A stretch of DNA of 64,000 nucleotides from Kribbella sindirgiensis (GCF_004331435.1 NZ_SJKA01000002.1:717637-781636); one strand, 5' to 3'. Numbered from the stretch's first letter, positions 18,401-27,102 are shown. Made by a program: numbers and translations. Notes: generated by a model not told the origin, from the letters alone.

Positions 18401-18718
18401 GCGGCGGTCGAGCTTGCCGCCGGCCAGGCGCGCGCTGACGTCGGACGGTACGACGTACAGGTGGTCCTTCAGCCGGTACGAGCTGAACGCGACGCCGGTC
18501 CGGCCGTTACCGGGCCGAATCGTGGCGCGCGCCGGGTCTCCACCGCGCAGGGTGACCCGGTCGCCGGTGATCAGCGTGACGCTCTGGTCCTTCCCCTGCG
18601 CGGGGGCTGGTTGGGCTTGGGGGCCGGCCAGTGCCTGGCCCGGGGCAGCGAGCCCGAAGGCAGCGATCAAGGCGACGGCGGCAACGCCGATGCGCCTCGA
18701 TCGTGGTGTGGATACCAC
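15428..18718 (-). CDS. secreted subtilisin-family (S8) serine protease 2
   Basis: A 1096-residue paralogue of the downstream protease with the same order: signal peptide (to about residue 30), pro-region opening DQSVTLITGDRVTL, S8 domain with Asp214 (VAVLDTGID), His245 (GHGTHVAST) and Ser422 (GTSMATPH), then long beta-rich C-terminal domains ending QVSGDDGKTW. I place the start at GTG 18718, preceded by GGGAGGG; the frame stays open to 18793 but that stretch is not a signal peptide. A tandem duplication best explains the pair. Two short palindromes just upstream may be operators. Confidence 0.92.
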   Translation of the reverse strand: MVSTPRSRRIGVAAVALIAAFGLAAPGQALAGPQAQPAPAQGKDQSVTLITGDRVTLRGGDPARATIRPGNGRTGVAFSSYRLKDHLYVVPSDVSARLAGGKLDRRLFDVTALIKDGYGANSRDTLPLIVTYTGKAQKRAAIPGATVSRQLPVINGAALKVTKDSKVLDGAGIDKIWLDGKRKVTLDHSVPQIGAPTAWQAGYTGKGIPVAVLDTGIDKTHPDLATQVAGGKNFTDSPDGDHFGHGTHVASTIAGTAAASSGKYKGVAPDARLYDGKVCDDFGSCPDSAILAGMEWAATEVKAKVVNLSLGGTDTPGIDPLEEAVNRLTAQTGTLFVIAAGNEGPGEQTIGSPGSADAALTVGAVDKQNQLADFSSRGPRVGDGAVKPDISAPGVSIVAAKAKDSIIGEPVGEDYLRLDGTSMATPHVVGSAAILAQEHPNWKAAELKGALMGSAKPAAEQTAFEQGAGRVDVAKGIKQTVIAEPGNVSFGTAVWPHDDDVPVTKAVTYRNLGDQAVTLNLAATLTGPDGSAAPADALKLSATTVTVPAGGTATVQATSNTKHDGPDGTYSGRLTAGAGDVSVTSAIGVNKEKESYNLTLKAIGADGKPAQFDGVLFAMDRSLFQFLGDGTDSLTTRLLKGEYLVQSSQFVEQADGSFASYGLVQPSIKLAEDTTVVFDARTTKPVKVTVPQPGAEAALADVGFDRTSADGRYGLSSANLSFGFGAIYSAQVGSSVLPQEQFTGHVASQWAKPDADGSFSNSPYVVGQVNTFPGVFPTGFVRNVQAKEQATLQQTVNATSDREHERIVFGSGPGMNGGWAVGLTYGKAPLTLTAYVDAKPATWRTEIDEIIPSTDPEDPFPQTISRLMSPSKEYRAGKSYDERFNAAAFSIAPDAAVREGNFLFLSAYGLGDADGNGGFIATDSESSKLIQDGKVVAESPFFGYVEASELPAAKTTYTLESTQTQSKSPFATRTDLRWTFSSAATSAATRLPLLGIRYQPTVDVHNVAERKPVTVLPVVVDPQAGQQLPVIRKLTVQVSGDDGKTWKNAAVAPIGHGRYKAIFATPAGQSVSLRSHLVDGSGNVTDLTVIRSYGLG

Positions 18719-18798
18719 GATGAGTCCCTCCCGATCGGTTGTCCTCACAGCGGGCCGCACCAGACCGCTCACAGAGCGGAGCCGTGCGACCACTCACC

Positions 18799-18838
18799 GA
18801 TAGATGTCCGGACTCTATCGAGTGGTTGCCAGAACCAC
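18799..18838. promoter_or_regulatory. two adjacent palindromes upstream of the subtilase pair
   Basis: GATAGA/TCTATC (18799-18804 and 18814-18819) and GTGGTT/AACCAC (18822-18827 and 18833-18838) are perfect short inverted repeats lying 80-120 bases before the protease start. They could bind a regulator or form a leader structure. No matching regulator can be named from the window. Confidence 0.35.
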
Positions 18839-18887
18839 CTGCCACGGCAGGTTGTTGCCTCGTCACTGCCCGTAAGGGAACCCGTGC

Positions 18888-19598
18888 TCAGGCCGATGGG
18901 GCAACGGCTGCGTCCGCCTGACCGGAGGCGGCCAGGGACGCGGCGATGAAACCCGACGCTTTCAGGTCCTCGATCAGGTCGTGCAGGTAGGCGACCGTCT
19001 CCGGGTGCTTCGACTTCGCGGTGCCGACGGCCTGCTGGATCTGCATGAACCGCTCGTCGATCAGGCGCAGGTCCGGGTGCTCGGCGACGTACCGCGTGAT
19101 GGGCTGCCGGATACCGGCCGCCACCTCGAGCCCCTGCTCGCGGAACACGTCGACGCCCTCCTCCCCGCGGACAACCGTTGCCTGCTGCAACGTCCTGGTC
19201 AGGTAGAGGTCGTACGCCGACCCCTGCTTCACCCCGATCCGGACTCCTGGCGCATCCATCGCGGCGACGGTCGTCAGCGCGGAGTCTCGCGGTACGGCGA
19301 ACACTCCCTCGATCACGACGTACGGCGCCGTGAACGCCACCTCAGCCGCCCGCGCCGGATCGATCGCGAGAAAACACAGATCCGCCCGCCCGGTCGTCAT
19401 CGCCTCGAACGACTTCCGCGCCGCATCAAAACACACCAACTCCAACGACACCCCGAGCCGCCGCGCCAACTCCCGCGCGATATCCACCGTCACCCCACCC
19501 GGGTCCTCCGCCGTTCCCCGAGCGAGCACCGGGTTCCCCAGGTTGATCGAAGCCCGCAGAACCCCGGACGGCGCGAGATCACCGGCAACAGTCGTCAT
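18888..19598 (-). CDS. family-3 amino-acid-type solute-binding protein without signal peptide
   Basis: A 236-residue protein matching SBP_bac_3: an N-terminal lobe with GVLRASINLGNPVL and VTVDIARELARRLGVSLELVCFDAA, then GRADLCFLAIDPARAAEVAFTAPY and the hinge IEGVFAVPRD. These normally bind amino acids for ABC importers. Here there is no signal peptide or lipobox, and no permease or ATPase gene next to it, so it may be a cytosolic ligand-binding protein or the secretion signal has been lost. It is divergent from the chitinase gene. Confidence 0.82.
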   Translation of the reverse strand: MTTVAGDLAPSGVLRASINLGNPVLARGTAEDPGGVTVDIARELARRLGVSLELVCFDAARKSFEAMTTGRADLCFLAIDPARAAEVAFTAPYVVIEGVFAVPRDSALTTVAAMDAPGVRIGVKQGSAYDLYLTRTLQQATVVRGEEGVDVFREQGLEVAAGIRQPITRYVAEHPDLRLIDERFMQIQQAVGTAKSKHPETVAYLHDLIEDLKASGFIAASLAASGQADAAVAPSA

Positions 19599-19625
19599 AC
19601 CGGCATCCTAGTTTTTGCAGAGTCA

Positions 19626-19654
19626 TTGCGTAAGTCGGGGTGGGGTCCTACTGT
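19626..19654 (+). promoter_or_regulatory. predicted chitinase promoter
   Basis: TTGCGT (19626-19631) and TACTGT (19649-19654) are spaced by 17 bases. The predicted leader runs about 25 bases to ATG 19684, with GATGGGGG in the ribosome-site position. Confidence 0.55.
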
Positions 19655-19683
19655 GTGCGCAGGAACCGTCCGATGGGGGTGTT

Positions 19684-20946
19684 ATGAGGCGTCGGAGTGT
19701 GGGGCTGCTGATGGCGGCTGCGCTGGTCGCGCCAACGACTGCCGCGGTACCTGCCGAAGCGCACGGCAGCACCAAGCGAGTGGTGGGGTACTACACCAAC
19801 TGGAGTGGGTACGGCCGGAACTTTCTGGTCAGCGATCTGGTGAAGAACGGGTCCGCGGCCCGGCTGACCCAGATCAACTACGCGTTCGGCTTCGTCGACG
19901 CCCAGGGGAACTGCCTGAGCAGTGACCCGTGGGCCGACTACCAGCGACCGTTCACCGCCGAGCAGAGCGTCAACGGCAAGGCCGACGAGCCCGGCCAGGT
20001 GCTCAACGGCAATCTCAATCAGCTCAAGCAACTGAAGCAGAAGTACCCGAAGCTCCGGATCAGCATCTCGCTCGGCGGCTGGACCGGCTCGGCGCACTTC
20101 TCCGACGCGGCACTCACGCCCGCCTCCCGGACCGCGCACGTGAAGTCGTGCCTGGACCTGTGGCTGAAGGGCAACCTGCCGGGCCTGCCGGCCGGTGCCG
20201 CGAAGGGCATCTTCACCGGCATCGACCTGGACTGGGAATGGCCGGCCAGCGAAGGCAACCCAGGGAACGTGATCCGGCCCGAGGACAAGCAGAACTTCAC
20301 CGCGCTGGTGCACGAGTACCGCAAGCAACTCGACCGGCTGCCGGGCAGACACGACCTGACCGCGTTCCTGCCCGCGAACCCGGCGATGATCGACCGCGGC
20401 TTCGAGGTCCGTCAGCTGTTCAAGGACCTGACCTTCGGCACGACGCAGGGCTACGACTACCACGGCCCGTGGGAGACGCTCACCAACCAGCAGTCCGCGA
20501 TCGACGGACCGGCAGGCGATCCGACGACACCGGAGTTCAGCTCACAGGTGACGATCGACGCCTACCTGGCCCGGGGCGCGCCGCGGAGCAAGCTGGTGAT
20601 GGGAGTGCCGTTCTACTCACACGGCTGGACGGGAGTGACTGATGTGAACCACGGTCTCTTCCAGCCGTCGACCGGACCGGCGCCGTCGACGTTCGACGCC
20701 GGCACCGAGGACTACCGCTACCTGAAGGCCCAACTGGCGAACTACACGGTCTACCGCGACAATCGCGCCGGTTTCGCGTGGCTGTTCGACGGTACGACGT
20801 TCTGGACCTGGGACGACCCGGTCGAGATGAAACGGAAAGCGCAGTACATCTCGCACCGCGACCTGGGCGGCGCGATGATCTGGTCGCTCGACGGCGACAC
20901 CGGAAATGGGGAGCTGATCTCGGCGTTGCACCGTAACCTTCGCTGA
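19684..20946 (+). CDS. secreted GH18 chitinase
   Basis: A 420-residue secreted chitinase that cuts beta-1,4-linked N-acetylglucosamine polymers by substrate-assisted catalysis. A signal peptide (about 1-27, ending PAEA) leads directly into the GH18 barrel: VVGYYTNWSGYGRN, LTQINYAFGFVD, ISISLGGWTGSAHFSD, the catalytic D-x-D-x-E as GIDLDWEWP, YDYHGPWE and a final GGAMIWSLDGDTGNGELI. There is no chitin-binding module. The start is ATG 19684, since earlier in-frame codons do not fit a signal peptide. The stop abuts the start of the phosphotransferase-like gene. Confidence 0.93.
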   Translation: MRRRSVGLLMAAALVAPTTAAVPAEAHGSTKRVVGYYTNWSGYGRNFLVSDLVKNGSAARLTQINYAFGFVDAQGNCLSSDPWADYQRPFTAEQSVNGKADEPGQVLNGNLNQLKQLKQKYPKLRISISLGGWTGSAHFSDAALTPASRTAHVKSCLDLWLKGNLPGLPAGAAKGIFTGIDLDWEWPASEGNPGNVIRPEDKQNFTALVHEYRKQLDRLPGRHDLTAFLPANPAMIDRGFEVRQLFKDLTFGTTQGYDYHGPWETLTNQQSAIDGPAGDPTTPEFSSQVTIDAYLARGAPRSKLVMGVPFYSHGWTGVTDVNHGLFQPSTGPAPSTFDAGTEDYRYLKAQLANYTVYRDNRAGFAWLFDGTTFWTWDDPVEMKRKAQYISHRDLGGAMIWSLDGDTGNGELISALHRNLR

Positions 20947-21576
20947 GTGGATCTGAATCTTCTCCAGGACCGGTTCGGCGCCGACAGCGCCGAACCGGTC
21001 CATGTCGGCTGCTCCGGCGCTACGGTCGTCCGCCTCGACCGTGGCCCGGAACGCCTGTACTACAAGGCGGGTGACGGCGTCTCTGATGAATCCGACCGAT
21101 TGGCCTGGCTCGGCTCGACCGGGTTCCCGTGCCCCCAGATCGTTGATCGCGGCAACAACTGGCTGCTCAGCACCGAGTTACCCGGCCGCGATGCCTCTCA
21201 GGAGTGGCCCGCTGCCGACCGTCCCGGCGTCCTCGCCGCGATGGCCGATGGCCTCCGTCGGCTCGACGAGCTCAGCGGCTGTCCGTTCAGGTCGCTGTTC
21301 CCGGGCGTCGGCGAGGCGGTCACACACGGGGACTATTGCGCGCCGAACGTTTTCATCGACCCCGAAACCCTGCGTTTCACCGGCGTCCTCGATCTGAGCC
21401 GGCTCGGCGCCGGCGACCGGTACATCGACCTGTCGCTCATGTTCGGCAGCCTCCGCGGCGACCTCAACCCGCAGTACGGCGGCCTGCCCGCCGCGCGGCG
21501 ATTCGTCGAGCTCTACGGCGGCGATCCGGACGACCCACGCATCGAGCACTACCTCACCCTCGACTACCTGCCCTGA
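20947..21576 (+). CDS. aminoglycoside-phosphotransferase-like protein (APH(3')-type fold)
   Basis: A 209-residue protein of the APH family. The nucleotide-binding strand and lysine region appear as RLYYKAGDGVSDE, the catalytic loop as VTHGDYCAPNVFID (HGD...N) and the metal motif as GVLDLSRLGAGDRYIDLSL. It resembles APH(3') enzymes but is shorter than the usual 250-270 residues at the N-terminal lobe, so it may modify another small molecule or be inactive as a resistance enzyme. GTG 20947 follows the chitinase stop with no gap, which implies translational coupling. Resistance cannot be concluded from sequence. Confidence 0.82.
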   Translation: MDLNLLQDRFGADSAEPVHVGCSGATVVRLDRGPERLYYKAGDGVSDESDRLAWLGSTGFPCPQIVDRGNNWLLSTELPGRDASQEWPAADRPGVLAAMADGLRRLDELSGCPFRSLFPGVGEAVTHGDYCAPNVFIDPETLRFTGVLDLSRLGAGDRYIDLSLMFGSLRGDLNPQYGGLPAARRFVELYGGDPDDPRIEHYLTLDYLP

Positions 21577-22508
21577 TACGCGCGGCGGTAGGCGCTCGGG
21601 GTGGTGCGGAGCGCGGCGCGGAATCTTCTGCGCAGATTGGTCGCCGAGGAGAGGCCGACCCGGGTCGCGATGGCGTCGACGGAAAGGTCCGTTTCCTCCA
21701 GCAGAACACGTGTTCTGGCGATCCGCTGGCCCAGCAACCACTGCCCCGGCGCCATCCCCAGCTGCTCCTCGAACCGCCGCGCCAACGTCCGCCCCGACAC
21801 GTTCACCCTGCTGGCGAGGTCGTCGACGGTGATCGGCTCGCCCAGGTGCGCGACGGCCCAATCCAGGACCGCACCCAACGACTCACTACCTCGGTTGATC
21901 AGTTCCGGACCCTCGGAGCGGTACTGGACCTGACCGCCTTCACGATGCGGTGGCATCACCATCCGGCGCGCAACCCACGACGCGTAGGACGCCCCGTGAT
22001 CGCGGCGCACCAGATGCAGGCACAGATCGATCCCGGTCCCCGACCCGCCGCTCGTCGCCACATCCCCGTGGTCGACGTACAGGACGTCCGGATCCACCTG
22101 TACCGCGGGGAATCGGCGCTGCAGTTCGTCGGCGTACCGCCAATGCGTCGCGACCCGGCGCCCGTCGAGCAGGCCGGTCGCGGCGAGCAGGTACGCACCC
22201 GAGCAGATGCTGACGAGCCGCGCGCCGCGTCGATGGGCCCGCGTGAGTGCGCGGAGGACCTGCTCGGACGGTTCGCGATTGATCGGCAGCCACCCCGGCA
22301 CGACGATCGTGCCGGCGCTGTCGAGCGCGCGCAGACCGGACGTCACCACCATGTCGAATCCCTCGGTGGTGCGGAGGTTTCCGGGCTGTTCGGTGCAGAC
22401 GCTGAAGCGGTACGGCGGATCGCGGAAGACCGCCGCCGCACACCCGAGCTCGAAGCTCGCCTGCGGAGCGGTCACCAGAGCGACGACGCGATGCCTGCTT
22501 CGGGGCAT
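21564..22508 (-). CDS. GlxA-type transcriptional regulator (DJ-1/PfpI plus AraC HTH) 2
   Basis: A 314-residue regulator of the same family as the one at 4726-5682. The DJ-1/PfpI-like domain has LVSICSGAYLLAATGLLDGRRVATHWRYADEL, the classic family signature, and SGGSGTGIDLCLHLV. The AraC domain covers about 210-312 (VSGRTLARRFEEQLG, DLSVDAIATRVGLSSATNLRRRF). The effector is unknown. It overlaps the convergent phosphotransferase-like gene by 13 bases and is divergent from the cupin gene, 48 bases away, which makes the cupin a candidate target. Confidence 0.88.
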   Translation of the reverse strand: MPRSRHRVVALVTAPQASFELGCAAAVFRDPPYRFSVCTEQPGNLRTTEGFDMVVTSGLRALDSAGTIVVPGWLPINREPSEQVLRALTRAHRRGARLVSICSGAYLLAATGLLDGRRVATHWRYADELQRRFPAVQVDPDVLYVDHGDVATSGGSGTGIDLCLHLVRRDHGASYASWVARRMVMPPHREGGQVQYRSEGPELINRGSESLGAVLDWAVAHLGEPITVDDLASRVNVSGRTLARRFEEQLGMAPGQWLLGQRIARTRVLLEETDLSVDAIATRVGLSSATNLRRRFRAALRTTPSAYRRAYQGR

Positions 22509-22556
22509 GGCAGAAAAGTACCTGACCGAGACTATCCTGACACTGGGGGCAACCGC

Positions 22557-22892
22557 GTGGACGAGGCGAGGATCGGAGGTATGGAGAACTACGAGTGGGC
22601 GTCGGTCGACGACGCACCGGTCCGCGAACTGTTTCCGGGCATCAGACTGCGGCCGCTGTGGTCCGGGTCGGTCGCCAAGGCGTTCGTACTGCAGATGGAT
22701 CCCGGATCACGCTGGGAAGGGATCGACGTTCACGATCCCGGTCCGGAGGAGGTGTTCGTCGTCGACGGCGTGTTCAACGACGGCGACCGCGACTACCCGG
22801 CCGGATCGTTCATCCACGCCCCGGCCGGGTCGTCCCACGTTCCGCAGTCCGCCAAGGGCTGCACGCTGTTCCTGTTCTACCCCGAGGGCTGA
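22557..22892 (+). CDS. cupin-fold protein (ChrR-like)
   Basis: A 111-residue single-domain cupin: YEWASVDDAPVRELFPGIRLRPLW, then DPGSRWEGIDVHDPGPEEVFVVDGVFNDGDRDYPAGSFIHAPAGSSHVP. The His and Glu residues of the two cupin motifs are present, so a metal ion is likely. It resembles the C-terminal cupin of ChrR anti-sigma factors but has no zinc-binding N-terminal domain and no sigma gene beside it. GTG 22557 has GGGGG seven bases upstream; ATG 22581 is the alternative but its GGAGG is only one base away. Confidence 0.8.
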   Translation: MDEARIGGMENYEWASVDDAPVRELFPGIRLRPLWSGSVAKAFVLQMDPGSRWEGIDVHDPGPEEVFVVDGVFNDGDRDYPAGSFIHAPAGSSHVPQSAKGCTLFLFYPEG

Positions 22893-23834
22893 TCAGGGCT
22901 TGTCGAGCTGCACCACGTCGAAGTCGGTGCCGGCCGGCGCACCAGGTCCGAACGGGGGCGGGAAGCCGAGGTCGAAGCGGCCGTTGACCAGCGCCAGCCG
23001 GTGGCCGTCCTCGGCGACGGTGGTCGGCACCCTGAACAGGGAACTGGAGACGGCGGCAACGATCTCGCCGCTGGTCAGGTCCGCGCCGAGCTCGACCTTG
23101 ACGAGGCGGTTGGCGAAGTTCTCCACCACCCACAAGGTCTTGCCGTCGAGCAGGATGCCGTCCGGCGTACCGGGTGTGATCGTGCCACCGGTGATCGCGA
23201 TGGCCCGGCTGGCGCCGGTCCCGGGATCCACCAGGTACATCGTCGCGCGCGACGAGTGCCCGACGATCAAGTGCTTGCCGTCCCGGGTGGCGTCGATGCC
23301 GTTCCAGTTCGGGAAGTCCCCCATCACGGCCGCCGGACCACTGTACGGGATGGTCTGCGGTGCGCCGATGCGGCCGCCGGGCTCGATCGGGACCTTGTAG
23401 AACACCGGGCTGAACGTGTCGGTGAAGTACGCGGCGTCGTTGGTGACGACGACGTCGTTGATCAACGTGCTGGGCGCCGAAGTGAGCACCAGGTCGGCGA
23501 CCGTCGAGCCGTCGCGGGTGCTGTAGACGTAGGCATGGCCGCTGGCCCCGCCCGCGACCCAGAGCCGCTGCTCAGCTCGCTCGACCTTCATCCCGACCGC
23601 AGTCCGGCCCGGCGGCGCGTCGACGAAGATCGCTCCCTCGCCGGTCCGCAGGCTGCCGCGATAGATGTCACCGCTGCGCAGCGAGCCGGCGTAGAACGTG
23701 CTCTGCGGGCCGGTGGCGATGCCTTCCGGCTGGAAGTCCACCGGCAACGGAATCCTCGCCGGGAACGGTGCGGCCGCGGCGACCGTCAGTGCTACCGCGG
23801 ACACGATCAGCGCAAGTTTCCGCAAGTACGACAT
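22893..23834 (-). CDS. secreted SMP-30/gluconolactonase-like beta-propeller protein
   Basis: A 313-residue protein with a signal peptide (about 1-25) and a beta-propeller: FQPEGIATGPQSTFYAGSLRSGDIYR, LWVAGGASGHAYVYSTRDG, INDVVVTNDAAYFTDTFSPVFYKV, WNGIDATRDGKHLIVGHSSRATMYLVDPG and PDGILLDGKTLWVVENFANRLVKVEL. The Glu and Asn/Asp residues typical of SMP-30 metal sites are present, but the family includes many non-enzymatic propellers. The upstream frame stays open to 24677 but is antisense to pirin; the start is ATG 23834 after a GGGGGC stretch. Confidence 0.85.
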   Translation of the reverse strand: MSYLRKLALIVSAVALTVAAAAPFPARIPLPVDFQPEGIATGPQSTFYAGSLRSGDIYRGSLRTGEGAIFVDAPPGRTAVGMKVERAEQRLWVAGGASGHAYVYSTRDGSTVADLVLTSAPSTLINDVVVTNDAAYFTDTFSPVFYKVPIEPGGRIGAPQTIPYSGPAAVMGDFPNWNGIDATRDGKHLIVGHSSRATMYLVDPGTGASRAIAITGGTITPGTPDGILLDGKTLWVVENFANRLVKVELGADLTSGEIVAAVSSSLFRVPTTVAEDGHRLALVNGRFDLGFPPPFGPGAPAGTDFDVVQLDKP

Positions 23835-23929
23835 GATGCCCCCTGCAACTTCCCCGAATCCCCTTGCTGCGAAGGTAGATCCGGGGGTTGCCGGTGTCCA
23901 GGGGCGGGACTCCTCGGGACTGCTCGGGA

Positions 23930-24910
23930 CTACTCGGTACTGCGGAGTTCCGTCGGAGCGCCGTGGACGGCCGGGATGCTGCCGAGTTTGCCGGCCTGGA
24001 AGTCCTCGAACGCCTGGATGACCTCGGCGCGGGTGTTCATCACGAACGGCCCGGCCATCGCGACCGGCTCCCGGATCGGACGGCCGCCGATCACCAGTAC
24101 GTCGAGGTTCGGCTCGGCCTGCGGCTGCGACGTACTCGCCGCCGTACGGATCGTGTCGCCCGGACCGAAGACAGCCAGCTGACCCTTGCGGATCGGGCGC
24201 CGCTCGGAGCCGACGGTGCCCTGACCGGCCAGCACGTAGACGAGCGCGTTGTAGTCCGGCTGCCACGGGAGGACCATCTCGGCGCCAGGGCTGACCGTCG
24301 CGTGCACCAACGTGATCGGGGTGTGGGTCGAACCAGGCCCGTTGTGCCCGTCGACCGAGCCGGCGATCACGCGGATCAGCGAACCGCCGTCCGGCGTGGA
24401 CAGCAGCGCGGAGTCGCCGCCGCGGATGTCCTGATAGCGCGGCGGGGCCCACTTGAGCGCCTTCGGCAGGTTCACCCAGAGCTGGATGCCGTGGAACAGG
24501 CCGCCGCTCACCACCAGGTGCTCCGGCGGGGTCTCGATGTGCAGCAAGCCGCTGCCCGCCGTCATCCACTGGGTGTCGCCGTTGGAGATCACGCCGCCAC
24601 CACCGTTGGAGTCCTGGTGCTCCATGATCCCGTCGAGCATGTACGTCACGGTCTCGAAGCCGCGGTGCGGGTGCCACGGCGTACCCTTCGGCTCGCCCGG
24701 CGCGTACTCCACCTCGCCCATCTGGTCCATGTGGATGAACGGGTCCAGGTCACGGAGGTCGACGCCCGCGAACGCCCGGCGTACCGGAAAGCCTTCGCCC
24801 TCGTACCCGCTCGGCGCCGAGGTCACCGACTTCACCGAACGCTCGTTCACCGAATCCTGCGCACTGACGCGGGGCAGAACGGTGATGTCACTGACGGTCA
24901 CGGCGGGCAT
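23930..24910 (-). CDS. pirin family protein
   Basis: A 326-residue bicupin of the pirin family. The N-terminal cupin has DPFIHMDQMG and the metal motif HPHRGFETVTYMLDG, plus GSGLLHIETPP; the C-terminal cupin has YNALVYVLAGQGTVG and LAVFGPGD. Pirins bind iron and may act as quercetin dioxygenases or as partners of transcription factors; the role here is not determinable. AGGAG seven bases before the ATG supports the start. A palindrome of MarR-operator type lies about 25 bases upstream. Confidence 0.9.
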   Translation of the reverse strand: MPAVTVSDITVLPRVSAQDSVNERSVKSVTSAPSGYEGEGFPVRRAFAGVDLRDLDPFIHMDQMGEVEYAPGEPKGTPWHPHRGFETVTYMLDGIMEHQDSNGGGGVISNGDTQWMTAGSGLLHIETPPEHLVVSGGLFHGIQLWVNLPKALKWAPPRYQDIRGGDSALLSTPDGGSLIRVIAGSVDGHNGPGSTHTPITLVHATVSPGAEMVLPWQPDYNALVYVLAGQGTVGSERRPIRKGQLAVFGPGDTIRTAASTSQPQAEPNLDVLVIGGRPIREPVAMAGPFVMNTRAEVIQAFEDFQAGKLGSIPAVHGAPTELRSTE

Positions 24911-24930
24911 GATGTGCTCCTCGCTGATTG

Positions 24931-24950
24931 GTAGTTCAACAATAAACTAT
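24931..24950. promoter_or_regulatory. MarR-type palindrome upstream of pirin
   Basis: TAGTT-CAACAATA-AACTA (24932-24949) is an AT-rich inverted repeat in otherwise very GC-rich DNA, about 22 bases before the pirin start and overlapping the likely promoter. Pirin genes in other bacteria are often controlled by MarR/HxlR-type regulators, but no such gene is nearby. Confidence 0.45.
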
Positions 24951-25078
24951 CTTCCCGAACCACTGCAAGGGCGCAGGTATTCCCGGCTCACAGCGAGCTC
25001 CCAGCCGACGCCCAGGGAGGCCGAAGACCCACTTGTCATCGTCACCAGTGGAAGCCGTACGCCGAACTGGAGACGATC

Positions 25079-27088
25079 ATGACGACGCTGCTCGACCGAC
25101 CCGCTCGCACTCTTGAACCACCGGCCGCGGATCCCCCGCCCGGTCCTCCGCCAGGGAGGCTCCGGCGGCTCGTGCGCGGACCTGCCGGGCAGGCGGCGTA
25201 CGTTCGGCCGGCGGCGCTGGCGATGCTGGCCGGTACGGCGTTGCTGTACCTGTGGAATCTGACCGCCTCGGGGTACGGGAACAGTTTCTACGCCGCCGCG
25301 GAGCTGGCCGGGACGCAGAGCTGGAAGGCTTGGCTGTTCGGGTCGCTCGACGCGGGGAACGCGATCACCGTCGACAAGCCGCCGGGCGCGCTGTGGGTGG
25401 CGACCGCGTTCGCGCGGCTGTTCGGGTTCAACAGCTTCACTGTGCTGGCGCCGCAGGCGTTCATGGGGATCGCGGCGGTCGGCCTGACGTACCTGACCGT
25501 GAAGCGCGTGGCCGGTCCGGCCGCAGGGCTGATCGCGGGTAGTGCGCTGGCGTTGACGCCGGTCGCCGTACTGATGTTCCGGTTCAACAACCCGGACGCG
25601 TTGCTCGTGCTGCTGATGGTGACCGCGGCGTACTTCGTCGTACGGTCGCTGGAGAAGGCGTCGGCGCGCTGGCTGGCGCTGGCCGGGGTGGCGATCGGGT
25701 TCGCGTTCCTGACCAAGATGGGGCAGGCGCTGCTGGTACTGCCGACCTTCACGCTGGTGTACCTGATCGCGGCGCCGACGTCGTTGCGCCGGCGGCTGCT
25801 GCACCTGCTCGGCGCATTGGGTGCTCTGATCGTCGGTGCCGGTTGGTACGTCGCGCTCGTCGAGCTGTGGCCCGCGTCGAGCCGTCCTTATATCGGTGGT
25901 TCGACCAACAACTCGCTGCTCGAGCTTGCGCTTGGGTACAACGGCCTCGGGCGCCTGCTGGGTGGTTCGGGCAACGGTGGCGGTGGTGGCGGGAGCGCGA
26001 ACACCGGGTTCGGTGGGAGCACCGGGATCACGCGGATGTTCGGATCCGCCTTCGGCACCGAGATCTCCTGGTTGTTGCCTGCGGCATTGATCGCACTGGT
26101 CGGCGGGCTGTGGCTGACGCGTCGCGCGCCGCGGACCGACCTGTTCCGCGCCGGGCTGGTGCTGTGGGGCGGCTGGCTGCTCGTGACCGCGGGTGTCTTC
26201 AGCTTCATGAGCGGGACGATCCACCCGTACTACGCCGTTGCGCTCGCCCCGGCCATCGGCGGTCTGGTTGGGATGGGTGTTGTGATCGCGTGGAAGCAGC
26301 GGGCGGCGCTGGCGGCGCGGATCACGTTGGCCGCGATGGTGCTGGCGACGGGCGTTTGGGATTACGTACTGCTGGGCCGTACGTCGGACTTCCTTCCTTG
26401 GGCGAAGTACGTCGTACTCGCGGCTGGTGTTCTGGCTGGGCTTCTGCTGCTGGTCGGGCACCGGATGCGGCGGGTGCTGCCTGCGGTTGTTCTGGCGGTG
26501 GTGGTTTCGCTCGGCCTCGGCAGCACGGCGTACGCGGCGGCTACGGCGGCGCAGACGCACAACGGTTCGATCCCGACGTCGGGGCCGGGCAGCAGCGCGA
26601 TGGGCGGAGGCGGCGGCACCCGCGGAGCAGGCGGCCCCGGCGGCTCGGGCGCGCCCTCCGGCACACCTCCCAACGGAGCAAACGGATCCACGAGCTCAGG
26701 TTCCAACGGGTCGAGCAGTTCGGATGATGGTGGAGGTGGGATGGGTGGGGATGCCTCGGCCAGTAGTGAGCTGACGGCTCTGCTGTCGAACACCACCACG
26801 ACCTGGGCAGCCGCCACCAGCGGCTCGCAGTCGGCAGCCTCGCTCGAGCTCGCCACCGGAAAGTCCGTCATAGCCATCGGCGGCTTCAGCGGCACCGACG
26901 ACGCACCGACCCTCGCCCAGTTCAAGCAATGGGTAGCCGAAGGCAAGATCTCGTACTACATCTCCGGCGGCCAGGGCGGCGGCGGACGCGGCGGCTCCTC
27001 CGCCGCCAGCGAGATCCAGTCCTGGGTCGAATCCAACTACACGGCGACCACCGTCGGCAGCACCACCGTCTACGACCTGACGAGCTGA
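25079..27088 (+). CDS. GT39/ArnT-like polytopic membrane glycosyltransferase
   Basis: A 669-residue membrane enzyme of the GT-C type. After a Pro-rich cytoplasmic start, the first membrane segment leads to a luminal loop with [19 protein letters not shown] and [14 protein letters not shown], where the acidic residue of the family active site lies. About 11-12 membrane segments run to residue about 480. A Gly/Ser-rich linker (about 495-560) precedes a soluble C-terminal domain (about 570-669). The family transfers mannose or other sugars from polyprenyl phosphate; protein or lipid acceptors are unknown. GGAGAC precedes ATG 25079. Confidence 0.9.
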   Translation: MTTLLDRPARTLEPPAADPPPGPPPGRLRRLVRGPAGQAAYVRPAALAMLAGTALLYLWNLTASGYGNSFYAAAELAGTQSWKAWLFGSLDAGNAITVDKPPGALWVATAFARLFGFNSFTVLAPQAFMGIAAVGLTYLTVKRVAGPAAGLIAGSALALTPVAVLMFRFNNPDALLVLLMVTAAYFVVRSLEKASARWLALAGVAIGFAFLTKMGQALLVLPTFTLVYLIAAPTSLRRRLLHLLGALGALIVGAGWYVALVELWPASSRPYIGGSTNNSLLELALGYNGLGRLLGGSGNGGGGGGSANTGFGGSTGITRMFGSAFGTEISWLLPAALIALVGGLWLTRRAPRTDLFRAGLVLWGGWLLVTAGVFSFMSGTIHPYYAVALAPAIGGLVGMGVVIAWKQRAALAARITLAAMVLATGVWDYVLLGRTSDFLPWAKYVVLAAGVLAGLLLLVGHRMRRVLPAVVLAVVVSLGLGSTAYAAATAAQTHNGSIPTSGPGSSAMGGGGGTRGAGGPGGSGAPSGTPPNGANGSTSSGSNGSSSSDDGGGGMGGDASASSELTALLSNTTTTWAAATSGSQSAASLELATGKSVIAIGGFSGTDDAPTLAQFKQWVAEGKISYYISGGQGGGGRGGSSAASEIQSWVESNYTATTVGSTTVYDLTS

Positions 27089-27102
27089 CCCGGACGCCCA
27101 GC

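Noticed and set aside
15371..18949. 1,192-codon open frame on the + strand antisense to the second subtilase
   Set aside because: It mirrors the codon structure of a clearly coding gene on the other strand; composition is Arg/Gly/Val-rich and no domain or ribosome site is present.
20947..21576. Aminoglycoside resistance gene
   Set aside because: The APH fold is clear but the protein is short and chromosomal, next to a chitinase; resistance is not supported by sequence alone.
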